A stretch of DNA of 64,000 nucleotides from Romanomermis culicivorax (lineage: Eukaryota > Nematoda > Enoplea > Mermithida > Mermithidae). The notes below the pieces were generated by a model. It was not told where the DNA came from. It did not search any database and saw only the letters and a program-made list of their open reading frames with translations. Location of the stretch: NCBI GenBank assembly GCA_963922205.1, contig CAWUHX010000376.1:124001-188000 (forward strand), given 5' to 3'. The translations under genes and the position numbers were made by a program. Positions 10,201 through 22,500 of the stretch are shown one piece after another (position 1 is the first letter of the stretch; each line of letters starts with the position of its first letter).

Positions 10201-11981
10201 TATTGTATATTTCGATCGCCGACCCCCAAGTAGCCGAATCTGCGGTCACAGCACCTTCTGTCACGCAGTTGCAACCGCAACCACAAGTTGTGACGCAGCT
10301 GCAGACAGAAATGCTGCCGCCGCCGCCTGGCTTACCTACACCACAAGTCACACAAACATCTATGGATGCAAGTCAGTACTTGTCTAGTGTAGAAAGTCAA
10401 GCGCAATCGGAAGAAATTCCGATTACCCAGGACGAGCAGAACGTCTATGATCAGGCATATATTAATGAGTACATGGATGCCGAAGGTGGAAAGAAGAAAG
10501 AGGAAGAGCAGACGGCAGGGATACCTAGCCATACTGTGGTGGAAACACCACAAGAGCTAGCGGCCCGGCTGGCTGAAGAGGATAAGGAAATTCAAGTATT
10601 AGCCTTGACCTGGGACAAAGAAGGTGTTCCCGGATACTATACTGCTGAGGCGATAAAAAATATGAAAATAAAAGGATTAAATGATAGGCAAATTTTCGTT
10701 AACTTGAAAAAGAAACGAAAAACAAAAGCCCGTCAGGAGAAGAAGAAGGTGGAAAAGGCAATTGCGCAGCCTGCAAAGGTTACGCAGCCGAAACCCGCCA
10801 AAACTTCTGCTCCGGCTTCAGCAACGGTATCCGTGACCACCGTATCTTCGACTACTCCTGTATCGCAGACTGTCTCTACAGGTACTTTATCGATGGCAAC
10901 GAGTCAGTCCACGCAATTTGTGTCGCAGGCTACGGACACCTCTGCTTCCGGACGGCGTCAGCCTAAGGTGCAGGGAGCTCCTAGCAAGCCACAGGTTGCA
11001 GGACAAAAAGTTCAAATCTTTACACCAGGAAAAATAAAGCCGTTAACTCTGGTTACTGTTGACCCAAATCAACAAACACCAGAAATGACGGTGAAGTTAT
11101 TCCGGGATGTATTGTTGGACTTTTGGCAAGTAACCAAAGATAAAAGTAGAGCCAGAGGTCCAATTTCTTTTGCTACACCGGAATTGGCGAATTATTTCTG
11201 CGACGAGCAGTTCGAAGACCCAGAGATTTGGCTGATGGTCAATAAGGCGGTCAGGACTATATACAAACTGTATCAGCCACAGTTTGATGTCCAAGGTGGA
11301 TTTTTATACGACTCGCGAAATATTCCAGAGCCACTATGGGATAGGATCATTCGTGAGATTGTCCTTGAATGGCTCACGGAATATCGAGCGAGCGTCGTAT
11401 TTGCAGCTGTCAGATATTTATGCATGATGATATTCCTTATGCTTGACTATGCACCGCTTACGGCTGAGCAGATCGGTAAACGATCAGTCTCAGCCAAAGT
11501 GTTTGCAAACATCATGCTGTTACAGGAATATCGGAGTGCCACTGCTTCGGATGTTTTCAAGACTGCCTATCGCTTGGTGATGTATAACTACAGTCAACAA
11601 GCGGCGGAGATGGATGTCAAAAGGTCAGGTAGCCCAAGTCCTCCGACTACTGTTAAGTTTAGCAAAGTTCAGAACGATGCGGGACAGACCTTTCGGGCAC
11701 CCGGACCCGCAAGCAGTCAAACTGGTGGTCAAGGAGCCACGGTTGGTATAGCCAACCAGGTCTTCGCTGGCCCCAGTTCTGGCACTGGGCAAGCCTCCAG
11801 AACCGTTCCGAAACAACAGCAACCTATACAGCATCTACAGGGTGCTAGGGGAGCTCGTGGAGGACGGGGAAGGGGTGCCCAACCAGGCCAGTTTCATTTT
11901 AACAATCCGAACAGGGGCAGAGCTGGTTACGTTGGTGGCCGAGGTATATACCGAGGACAACACCCTCGTGGTGCATTCTGA
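7239..11981 (+). CDS. retrotransposon accessory protein: DEDDy 3'-5' exonuclease with RGG tail, two exons
   Basis: Spliced frame: exon 1 7239-7350 (37 codons plus one base), exon 2 7972-11981, about 1373 aa. Donor GACG|gtaagt and acceptor gatttttag|AT join in frame to code for Asp. The N-terminal part reads as an RNase D/WRN/EXD-type exonuclease: GFDVEK gives the DxE pair (D97, E99 in the spliced protein), VGFKVVDDL gives the exo II Asp (near 171), and YAGLD gives exo III YxxxD (Y275, D279). A Leu/Gly-rich NLGLKGLFTEFY precedes it, as in the family. The middle is unrecognised. Residues of about 740-1090 are acidic, then Gln/Pro/Thr-rich and Lys-rich. A folded-looking block follows, and then an Arg-Gly-rich tail that suggests RNA binding. 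No signal peptide or membrane segment is seen, so it is not env-like. It lies between pol and the 3' LTR, where some gypsy elements have env. The exonuclease call rests on motifs, and the role is unknown. Confidence 0.8.
7351..7971 (+). other. intron of the accessory gene
   Basis: 621 bases starting gtaagt and ending gatttttag, a good nematode-type acceptor. It has stops in the reading frame. Removing it extends the exonuclease frame upstream by 57 residues to an ATG. Confidence 0.75.
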
Positions 11982-12035
11982 GGTCGCGGAGGTCATCAAC
12001 AAGGCCAGCAGCAAGGCGGCGGGCAGCAACAATAA

Positions 12036-12938
12036 ATTTTAGCCGCCAAAATTTTGGTCAAAAATCCTCCATTCTTGACTCCATTTCATTTATTCAAAAA
12101 ATACAAAAAACACAAAAACATAAAAAATCACAAAAATCCAAAAACATTATAAAACATAAAATACAAAAATATTATTTAAACTTTTGGTTGTGTTGTTACC
12201 TTTCAAAAATCTCATTTTTTGGCCAAGCTCATCGCTTGAGTCCACATTTTTGATTTAATATTTCTTTCACTTGTTTTTTGCATTTCGTATTTTTTCTCGT
12301 ATTTTAATCTCGTCATTTTGCCTCGTATATTTTTCTTGTCATTTTTTCGGTGTCTTGTAAATTTTTCTTGTTATTTGCGCCTCGTATTTTAAAATTTTTG
12401 CTCAATATTTTCTCGCCCTACTAGTTTTGTAAATATTTGTTCGTCATATCGTATTTTAAATTTCTCGTATGGAAAATTGGCGACGAACCGAAAGGGGCGA
12501 CGGAGCGGACGAAAGTAGCCGATTACTGCAAGGATTGGGACACTGCTGCCAAAGACAATCCACATCACTCAATGGGACGAAGCGATCGACTGTGGAGGAA
12601 GGTACCTAGGAGCCTCAAGGCACGCTGGCGAAGCCAGGGAAAAGTCAAGCCGATGCAGAGTCGTCGATCCGTCAGATGCTGGATCAGTGATCGATCGTGC
12701 CGCGGCATGTCAGTGGACAGACCTAGGTAACCTTGTAAAAAGACTTGACGTTGGAGGTGGTCTTGACCCGTACACCCTTCGGGGTCAGGTCAGGACGATT
12801 ATGACCCGTACACCCTTCGGGGTCGGATCATAGTCCCTTTAAGTTGGGATCCAGTAGTAGGTCACACCGTAAAAGGTAAAAGTCCTGCTCACGGTTTCCT
12901 TCTTCACCTCCCGTTGGTCAGTTTCAAGGCCCGAGGGA
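12036..12938 (+). other. 3' non-coding region of the gypsy element
   Basis: An A-rich block (about 12085-12180) is followed by T-rich sequence repeating TCGTATTTT (about 12280-12470). A 23-base direct repeat with a small ACCC-TTCG-GGGT hairpin core lies at 12764-12786 and 12802-12824. The short run CCGAGGGA at 12931-12938 directly before the LTR is the candidate polypurine tract. I see no convincing gene. Confidence 0.5.
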
Positions 12939-13553
12939 TGTTGGGGATGTGCTTACGGCAGTAGCAATCCCACATCTATGCAAAATTGGTGAATCGACAA
13001 AGTTACGATTCCACCAAAAAGGAAGAAAAACATTCATTCTATTCGTGTTTACCTTCTGCAATTTGGTGTGTTTCGGGCGAGTCGCGTTCGTTATAAAATT
13101 GTATTGTACTGTTTCGCCTAGTAAAGGCAGACGCTGACAGCCCCACACCATATTTGCATATTATTATTATATTAATTATTTATTATTTATACTATTATTA
13201 TTTCTCGCGCATTGAGCGGTTGGAGGGAGTCGTCTTACACGGGAGCCAAGCCAAGGTGAAGCCCCAGTCCTTTTGGATATTATTGAAGTGAGTTCTGTGT
13301 ATTTGTGTGAACCTTTAGGAGGCATCTGGGGAGACCCTGAGTGCCCTTCGATTGCAAGAGTTAGAGTTTCCAGTTACTTATTGGTGACTGAAGGTTGTGT
13401 TTATTTCTGCTTAAGGACTGTTGCACTGTGTTCAGTTGATTGCTAATAGGAAGCTCCTTTGAGTGACCTACAGTAGTTGATTGAGTACAAGCCGATAGGA
13501 CTTGAGTCATATTGCTGACATCTTCGGATCTAAGCAGAGAAGTAAACATAACA
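12939..13553 (+). repeat. 3' LTR of the gypsy element
   Basis: 615 bases, starting TGTTG and ending TAACA. The start was fixed by comparison with a diverged solo copy at 38735-39395, which begins with the same TGTTGGGGATGTGCT. A TATAAAA box lies at 13092-13098. The last 125 bases equal the visible 5' LTR. Confidence 0.85.
13092..13098 (+). promoter_or_regulatory. TATA box candidate in the LTR
   Basis: TATAAAA about 150 bases into the LTR, a usual position for a U3 promoter. Seen once; no other promoter evidence. Confidence 0.4.
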
Positions 13554-13652
13554 ACACTTTTTTGCCAATTTTTTCTAATTTTTTCCAAACTGGGGGGGGG
13601 TTGGGTATATGGTTGGCCAAGTTGGGCCCCCCCCCCATCACTTACAGGTATG
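13554..13652. mobile_element. right half of a CATACCTGTA MITE, split by the gypsy insertion
   Basis: The sequence resumes directly after the 3' LTR in the middle of an element also seen at 15945-16180 and 58787-59031 (the ACTTTTTGCC... run, G/C homopolymers) and ends ACAGGTATG. The left half should lie beyond the left edge. ACACT after the LTR may be the right target duplication. Confidence 0.65.
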
Positions 13653-14200
13653 TATTTTAGATATTTAATGAAGATTCGCAGTTTTTCCTTGAAACATTTT
13701 TCTAAAAGATCAGTATACGTCAAGTCTCTAAACTTTTTGGAGCGATTATTTCTTTCTTAACGTAAAATCAATTCGAAAGCTTCACGGAATTAGTTTTCGG
13801 AAATTTCTACTCTTCCACTTATATCTTTTGAGCCAAGTTCAAGAGAGTTAACGAATAAATTACAGATTTTAATAATTTTTAAATAATAAAATTCTAGAAA
13901 AATTACGACTTTTCAACACAAAATTCCAATCTAATTCGTGAAATACATGTTTGGAAAATTGATTTTCCAGCATTGCCGAATGTCAATACACAAAAAAAAT
14001 GTCCAGTGCTTCGCGCCAGTAAGAAAGATTAACATTTTTTAGGCTTCCACTTGTCATCATAGAGGACCTGACCAACGATTTATCATCTAATGCAAATTCA
14101 TTATGCTATTTGATAGTTTTCTAGAAAATTTGTTCCACAATGCTTGTAAATTAGACTTGAAACTCAAAAATTTCAATTTTTTGCTCAATTTTAGTGAATT
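13653..14200 (+). repeat. dispersed repeat copy A
   Basis: About 540 bases that match 57022-57560 in the same orientation, from TTTAATGAAGATTCGCA onward, with scattered differences. No coding capacity seen. Both copies contain a CTTCGCGCC element. 14200-14946 holds no recognised feature apart from low-complexity AT-rich sequence. Confidence 0.6.
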
Positions 14201-14946
14201 TTTTCGTAGTTATAAATAAAATTTGAAAATTACACTGATTTGGTTATTAGTCTTTGGCCATGATGTATAGAAAAACAGGTTACTTATTTATACCTATTTT
14301 CGATATGTACAAAATGTACAAATGAAGTATTGGCTGCCGTTTGTACATGTGAAAATGCCAGGCGCAGGAAAAGTTTGAGATTTATACCTCCTAAAACACA
14401 CCTAAAGGCATCTTCCCAAGATCAAAACTACAAGTTTTCTTTCAAAATTGTGGGAAGACCTCAAAAATCTTTTCCACGTTCCGGATTTTTTTCAGATTAT
14501 AGTGTTTTTTCCTAATTTGGAATAGCGCAAAAAATTTTGAGCATTTGTGCCAATTGGCATAAAATTTATTGCAGGTCAAACATTAAATTTCGTTGATTTC
14601 CAGACGTTTTAGGGGCTGAAAATGCAACAAATTTCCGGCGCTATGAGCCGAGACAATGAATATAATATTGCCGAAGTACTCGTATTTCACTGGAACGCGA
14701 ACGAGTTCTCTTAGAACACTTGGAGTAAACTTTATAGGCTGTCAATGACTGATGAATGAAAAGAAATTCTGTATATCCTCTGTTTCATTCAGTCAGATTG
14801 GGATTTAAAACTGAAATTCTTACTTTTTTTGTTTGATTAGTTCAAATAGGAAAATTGATATCGTGGGTAAAAAGTTTCGACCGAAAATTTACACAATCTT
14901 TTCGACTTTATTTTCCCTAGTCTTCTTTATATACATTGTTTTTAAA

Positions 14947-15198
14947 TAAGGTAAAGTGGGGTGACTTTGATCAGGGGCGACTTTGATCAGAGAATGGCAT
15001 TTGATAACTATTCGAGATCAGCAGGTCATTTTTGCTTTTTTTTTTAATTAGCTTTTGAGATAAGCAGGTCATTTTTGTAGACAAACCCTGCTGTGAAGTT
15101 GTCTACACAGCAAAAATGACCTGCTGATCTCAAATAGTTATCAAATGCCATACTCTGATCAAAGTCGCACCTGATCAAAGTCACCCCACTTTACCTTA
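14947..15198. mobile_element. palindromic Tc1/mariner-type MITE
   Basis: Ends TAAGGTAAAGTGGGGTGACT and its complement form near-perfect inverted repeats of about 88 bases around a short centre. TA at both ends fits a TA target duplication. No transposase. Confidence 0.85.
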
Positions 15199-15944
15199 AG
15201 TATTCGCTGTCGAAAATTGAATCAATTTGAACTTCCTGAACAATTCTAGAGTTATTCAAATTTTCCCAGCATTCTATTTCTTTTCTGGAAATTCTGAATA
15301 TTCTCTGTTCATTCAGTCAGGTTCGGATTTAGAGCTGAAATCCTTAATTTTTGTGTTTGATTGATTCTAATAGAAAAATAGAAATCGTTAATACAGTGTT
15401 TCGACCGAAAATGTACACAATTTTAGACTTTATTCTCTCTAGTCTAGAACAAATCTAGAGTTATTCAAATTTTCTCAGCATTCCATTTCTTTTTAAGTCG
15501 CCGTGAGCTATTTTCTTGCAGTTTTTTCTTATTTCACTTTCGTGGTCAGCTGAAAAATAGGTTGGGCATGATTTTTACAAAAATTAATCCGTTAGTAGCT
15601 TCAAATTGATATATTTTTATCAAACTTTTGGCCTGAAACTGTTCGCAGTTTTCAGTATGTTCCTTGTAGAAAAAAAATTTTTGTGCCATTTTTGGCCTCT
15701 TGTGCCAATTGGCACAAATCTCCGTGCACAAAAAAAAACGCTGAGCCGCAAAGCGCCGAAAAAATTTTCACTTTTTCCCATTTAATAACGCATAAAAATG
15801 CATCTCCGGACAGAAAACCCTATAACCACCTAATCGGAAGAGCAGTCAGGCCTCAAGTTGCACTGTGCAACTTGGTGGTAGAAATAATTTGATTGCACAG
15901 CCCGAAATTTGGTTGCTGTGTGCAAAAGAAAAACCCTATCTGTG

Positions 15945-16180
15945 CATACCTGTAAGACCTCCGACCAGTTGGGGGGGGGGCGGGAAGGTAAATCCGAAAT
16001 TTTAGGGGGGGGGGTAGAAAAAAAGTCGAAATTTTTCCCAAAAAAGGCCAAAAAACATACACTTTTTGGCTAATTTTTTTAATTTTTCCAAACTGGGGGG
16101 TTGGGGGGGGTAAACGATTTTGGGTACAGGGTTGGCGAAGTTGGGAACCCCCCCCCCCCCTCCCCCCAAGTACAGGTATG
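15945..16180. mobile_element. CATACCTGTA MITE, complete copy
   Basis: Starts CATACCTGTA, ends TACAGGTATG, with long G and C runs between. Flanks TATCTGTG (15937-15944) and TGTCTGTG (16181-16188) agree in 7 of 8 bases, which suggests an 8-bp target duplication. 15200-15944 is AT-rich with no gene recognised. Confidence 0.7.
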
Positions 16181-16386
16181 TGTCTGTGATGAATGAAGAA
16201 GATTGGTCTCCTAATTCCTATCCTATCCTACTGCCGCTACATTTTCGGAAGATTTCGTATATACAGTAATCCACGAAATTCTGTGTAGCCTATGTACAAA
16301 ATCAAAAACTCGCTCCCAACATTCCAAATGAAGCCAAAAAAGCATATCATAGCACTTTTCGAAGTTAACTTACATCAGTTGCTTAC

Positions 16387-16500
16387 CTAAACATTCTTCA
16401 CCCCTGAACCCCGATTTGCAGACGCACACAAAACTGCCTATCGTGTTCTTGCAGGTTGCAACAGTCATATTGCACGGCTGTTCGAGGCATTCATCACGAT
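16387..16500 (-). CDS. EGF-repeat gene, exon 19 (last visible)
   Basis: Acceptor gttttacag, donor TTAG|gtaagc; 114 bases. One EGF module, DRDECLEQPC ... CVCKSGFRGEEC. Ends at a phase-1 donor, so more exons follow to the left. None was seen between here and the gypsy element. Confidence 0.85.
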
Positions 16501-19500
16501 CTGTAAAACATAGAATTATATTGGCGCTAGTGCGCAGGGCAAGTCGGTTTTCCTACCAACACACAGTTGCCCTTGCGGAACAAAACCCTTGGAGCATTGG
16601 CACCTGTAGCTGCCTATTGTGTTTATACAATCGGAATGGCTGGTGCATTGGGCGATGCCCCGTTCGCATTCCGGTACATCGACGCAGGCCACCGGTTCGG
16701 GCATGTTGGGCATAAGTTCTTCGAAACCTTTGCCGCAGACGCAACGGTAGCTGCCGATTGTATTGACGCAGTACGTGTTAGCATTGGGGCAAACCCGCAT
16801 ATTGAGCTGAGTACATTCTTCGATATCTGTTACAAAAATTATTTCTGAAAAGACTGTTTTTTTCAGTTTACAAGATGATTCAATTGGATGTAGAGCGTGT
16901 ATAATGAAATATAGTATGAAGCAGACAAGAGCCTTGGGAGTAGTTATTCAGGCTCATTTAGGCAGTACACAAAAGATGGGTATTTCCATGTGAGCATGCT
17001 AACACATTAATGTAAATACATATTGTACACTATGTGATACTCGTTTATTAATTATAAATTCATTTCATAATCTATCGTCTCAAGAGTATCTGGGATTCAC
17101 ACCCAAACATTCCTATAAATTTATGTGAAGTACTTTGTTTTGATCATCCCACTCCCTGGTAGCCGTTATTGACCCAATTAAGACGCTCTAATTAATTTGC
17201 ACATCGGCAGCTGGTCCCCTAGAATCTACATTAAAGTACACATTCCACGGCTACCGTAATTCCCAATAAAAATCGTAAACACGCCTGCACACAGTAAAGA
17301 AGTAAAAGCCGCGCCAGACATTAGTCTCAAGTGGAACAGTAGCCATGGTTCCTACAAAACATGTATACCCAGAGGAAATAGATATAGAAGCATATACGGA
17401 AGCACAGAGGCGTGGTCAAGTCCACAGTAGGAAGCAAGCATAAGAGAAGCATAAAAGCATAGGGTACCAGAAAAGCATTGGAAGGCGTGACTAAACAAGC
17501 GAAGCAGAAGAAGCAAGAAGCAGCGATTGGCGGAAGAAGATTTTCGGAAACAGCCCTCCCAGGAGCCAAGGGAGTGGCTAAAAGAAGCAGTATTTAAAGA
17601 GAAGCAAAGCGTGATTCCGTCAGATTTTATGAAAGCATGTCTTTTTTCAAAAGGGAGATTTGGAAAGCATTTAAGCAAGATTTGTTTTTATTGCAAAGCA
17701 AGCGTAATCGTATTTTTGGCGATGAGAAAGCAATCGTCGTTATATCGTTTTGTTATTATTGTTGTCGTTTTATCATCATCCTCCATAGTGTTGCCTCCTC
17801 GTGGACCATGTTAAGTGTGACATCATGATCAAGTAAAAGTATCATTAGAATCTGGGTGCTACAAGCGATTCCCAAGTGAGCGAATTTCTAAGTGAGCGAA
17901 TTTCTAATTGGGCGATTCCAAGCAAGTGATCGATAATGTAGTAACACTTGTCACGTGCTGCTCAATTCTCCAACATCACCTGATCCTCATCATGCTGATA
18001 CTTTATTTTTGCCGTCACTTTTTATTTTTTCAATCATTTACTTTATGTTTGTTTCGTTTATTGTTTTGCACATGGATTTTTATGTTTTGTTCATTATTGT
18101 ACTTCCATTTATTTTGTTTCTTTTTATGCACATGGGCTACAGTACGCCCTTTAGCTAAAACTTCCGCCAAAATGTGCTTCACGTGCACATGGCTATTTTA
18201 GGTGCATTCCATGCACCTCTTATCACCTAAATTAGTGTCGTTTTTGTTAGGCAAAAATGACTAGCTAAAAAGTTTAGTTAAAGATGCTGCTATGCTTAGC
18301 ATAGGCACTGCCAGTCGGCCTCAGTGCTAAACACATGCGAGCGAAAAAATGTCTATGTGCTCATAGGCATCTTGTGCATGGCATCTAGCTGCAGAAGTTA
18401 GCTTGGGCGTCGAAAACTCCGCCCAGGCCTAGGTCGAAAACTCCGCCCAGGCCAGTGCTGTAGCCAACAAGGTCCTTAAAAGGACATGTTTCTTTAGTTT
18501 TTCGCTCACTTTTGGGTTAACCCACTTTCGTCCATTTGTTTTAGCTTTGCATCTGCCGCCATCAAATTTACATATTTTTATCATATACACTTCGCGTTGG
18601 CCGCCCTTCATTTACATATTCCTACGCAACGTTTGTGCCAGGTCACCACCCGCACGCTTTATATAATAAAGAGAGTTGCCACCAGCCTCCTTCGTTCGTC
18701 TTCTATTGAGAAACTGAGTCCGTTCATACCCCACCTGTTTGCCCGTTGAATAACCACCAGGGATCCCATGGCCCTTCATCGAAGTCGTTTGAGAAACAGG
18801 ACTAGGTGAGTCTTCTCAGGGGATTATTGTTGTTGTGGGTATATTTTTGGGAACCCTTTCTAAGTCGGTTTTGCCCAGATAAGTAGGGCCTTTTCCTTTC
18901 TGATTTGGGCTAAAACAGGGGTCCCAGAGTTTGGGTCGTTTTGATGACCTTGTCCCTGTTCACACTGAGCAGGACCTTGGGATTGTCACTCCTAACCTGG
19001 TGGCCTTGTCTATTACTTTATAGCAGCACCCAAGGACAGCACCAGAGTACCCTATAGATCTTCCTATAGCCAGTACCAGCTGGCTTAGGTTCCCAAACAA
19101 GGGAAAAAGCCTCCTGTTAGGAGTCGCAGCCTGTCACTCACTGTGATAGGGTCAAACTGACGTGATTCTCCATCAATGTGACTGGAAAATGGTGTTTTCC
19201 ACCTAATGTGACATGGCTTTTTTCAACTTGACGTGACATTTTCTTCGTATGTTCTTTCTTTACCTTATATGTTTGTGTATTTTTTTCTTTGTTTTTTGTG
19301 TGTATTACTAATGTTTTCGTTTATGCATGTTTTTCCGTTCTCATCTTTTGTCTCTGTTTTATTTTACTTTCGATTTTCTTTTCATCTACTTTTTTCTTTT
19401 TTGCTCATTAAATTACAAGTTGTTACTTTTAATAAGCATAGTCTCCCGTATAGTTCTTATACACTTTGGCACGCTTTATTTTCTAAATAATTTTATCCTT

Positions 19501-22500
19501 TGTGATTTTTTTTGATTATTTTTCATCTTAGTTTTTTTGCTTTCAATCTCTCCTGATTTCTTTTTTGTTCTTTTTCACATTTTTTTCTTTCTTTCTTGCT
19601 GCTTTCTCTATGTTGCTTCTTCTTTCTTGTCACTGTCTTCATGTTTTCTTTCTTATTTTAATGCTTTTCCATCTATTTTCACTTATTCTTAATGTCTTCT
19701 TTTTTGTTGACATTTCCTTTCTCTTGATGTTTTGTTGGTTTCAGCATTCTTTTGTTTATGCTTTTCATGATGATTTTCAAACTTACAACGATGAAAGACT
19801 CAAGCTTGCGGAACTATGCTAGAATTGTACAGTAGACTGCGTTTATTTAAAATGACAACTTGTAACGTGTTGTTTCATGAGCGAAAAAGAAAAAAGTAGA
19901 TGACAAGAAAAAGGAAAAGGAGATAAAGCAGAGACAAACGATGAAAATGTTAAAACATAATAGGAGAAAACGTTAACCATACATCAGAAAACGAAAGAAA
20001 AAAGAAATACATACAAATAAAAATGATAGGTAAAGAAGAAAAATATGAGGAAAGTCTCATTACATTCTCGATTGTTGGTTTGGAATCACCCAATTGCGAA
20101 TTTGCTCACTTCCAAGCTTGGAAACTCACTCCCTCTTCCTCTCTCTTGTATTCTTTGTCCCTCCACCCCTTCAGTTCTCCATCGGGTTTCTTCCTCCGGG
20201 AACTCGCACATAGGACTAAGGTTCCAGCTTTCCTCAGGTCCCACTCCAGGACTAGGATTGTTGGCGCCTCTTCAACAACTCTCTCTCTGTCATCATTGAC
20301 CGACAATCACTCCATGTGATGTGCCCTGTGAGGTTCAAGGGGGGATAACTAGTAGCGTCTCTTCACCTACAGTACCCCTGGGCCTGTGATTCCCATAGCA
20401 CCTTTGGGCCCTCTTTCATGAGGCACAGCCACCTCTCCTTACTCCCTCCTTACATCCCTCCCAATGTCACAACCATCTGAAATTTGGTAAGCATGTGGGG
20501 TGATACAGGGCAGGGGGGTTTAAAAAGTACACCTGAAGCTTCAATGTGTAAAATTAGAGTTCCGTGTAGAAAGTACGCCAGAAGCTTCAAACCATAAAAT
20601 TTGACATCCATGTAGAGAGTATGACTGAAGCTTCAAGGCGTAAAATTTGTGTCGTATGCCCAAATCCACATGGCCAGCACGTCAGAAAAATAATGCTCGT
20701 TGACGGGCTCGAACCCTGGACTTTGTGCAGACAAGGCAGACCTGCTACCAACCGCTCTAACCGAGCCACGTGGATGGTTCAGAAATTGTGGTTGTAGTGG
20801 TGGTGGTGAGTGCGGGACATGCCGCGTAATGAATAGCCAGATGCATCACTGCAACATTCGACTTCCATGTAGAAAGTATGCCCAAAGCTTTAATGGGTAA
20901 AATTCGTATTTTCACAAAAAATTCCTTAAAAAAACTGAGTAAGATTGTTAGATTGTTAGATTCTATGACCCTCAGCCTTTTTTCTAAATTTTTTGGGGGA
21001 TTTTATTTCATCATCAATTTCAACGTACAAATTGGTTGAGGAACATTGATTTGGAATTTTACCCATTGAGGCTTCAGGCCTACTTGCTAAATGGAAGTCG
21101 AATTTTACACATTGAAGCTGCACGCCTACTTTCTAAACTAATATCAGGCTCATGCTGTTTACTGTAGCCTGTAGCATTTCTAGGGCCATATAATCAAACA
21201 GTCAAGTGACACGTATTGGGTATCGCGTTGCCATTGTAACCCTCGCCAAACACTGTTCGAAAAATAATACTCGTCCAGGATTTGAACCCCGGTCTCTGTG
21301 ACTATAGTGCAGTGTTCTTCCATTTGAACTACCGAGTTAGTGTTGCGATTGTTACAAAGGGGTGATGTAGGGCGGTGCGACAGGTGACACAAGATTCTCA
21401 GGTTCATTCTGCTTACTGTAGTGTACAGTACTTATAGTGCCATAGAATCAGACACACAAAAATCTCAGATTCATTCTGGTTACTGTAGTCTGTAGCACTT
21501 TTGGGTCCATAGAATCAAACAGTCAAGATTCTCAGGTTCATTCTGCTTACTGTAGTCTACAGTACTTTTAGGGCCATAGAATCGGACACACAAAAATCTC
21601 AGATTCATTCTGGTTACTGTAGTCTGTAGCACTTTCAGAGCTGTGGAATTGAACAGAAAACAATCTTGGATTGTGATTACTCTAGTGTATGGCACTTTTA
21701 GAACAGTAAAATCAAACAGGCTGCATTCTCAGGTTCATTCTGGTTACTGTAGTGTACATAGAGATGTATCGGGTCCAAAATCTTGAAAATATGGGGTTCG
21801 GGTCCAAAATTTCAAGAATACCGAGTTCGAGTCCGGATCCAGGTCCAAAATTTTAAGGATATCAGATCCGTGTCCAGGTCCTGGTCCAAGTACGAAACTT
21901 TAATATCTGATCCCGGTCCAGGTCTGGGTCTCATTTCGGGTCTGGGTCCCCCAGATACATCTATAGCGTAAGGTACTCTCAGGGGCCTAGAATCAAACAG
22001 TCAAGAATCTCAGGTTTGTTTTGGTTAGTGTAGAATAAAACACTTTCCTAACTTTTTCACCTTTGCATCCATTGACCAGTCCATTGCCTGTGAATCCACG
22101 TTTACAAAAACATTCCAATTGTTTCCCGTTATGCAAGTGAGGTACCCGGTCGATACAGCTTGCGAATTCCGGATCGCAATTATTCAAATCCATCCTCAAA
22201 CATTCGTCGATGTCTAATTTTTTCAAGAGTGAAAAGTGATCAAATGCAAAAAACGACACAAATAGGTATACTGTATTACTGTGGCATTGACCGTCAGGCA
22301 TCATCATATAACCCAGGTTGCATTTGCAGGTGAAAAGTTTGGGATCCCTATCATCGGGTACGCAAGTTTGCTTGAGCGGGTCGCAACGGCTGCAATCTAG
22401 AAATGAGACAGATTCAAATGAAACTTGCGGATCATTTAAACAAATGCTTACTGTGGGCTCTAACGACTTGGGAAGCTATGAAAAAAAGAAGATTCGCATG

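Larger units (their letters stand above)
21150..22030. repeat. 63-65 bp tandem repeat with TTACTGTAG
   Basis: Units such as TCTCAGGTTCATTCTG-TTACTGTAG-...-CATAGAATCAAACA occur about six times, broken by a tRNA-like repeat and by the element at 21759-21963. Confidence 0.65.

Noticed and set aside
12437..12730. 97-aa plus frame after the exonuclease gene
   Set aside because: Arg-rich, starts in low-complexity sequence and has no motif; more likely 3' non-coding sequence of the element.
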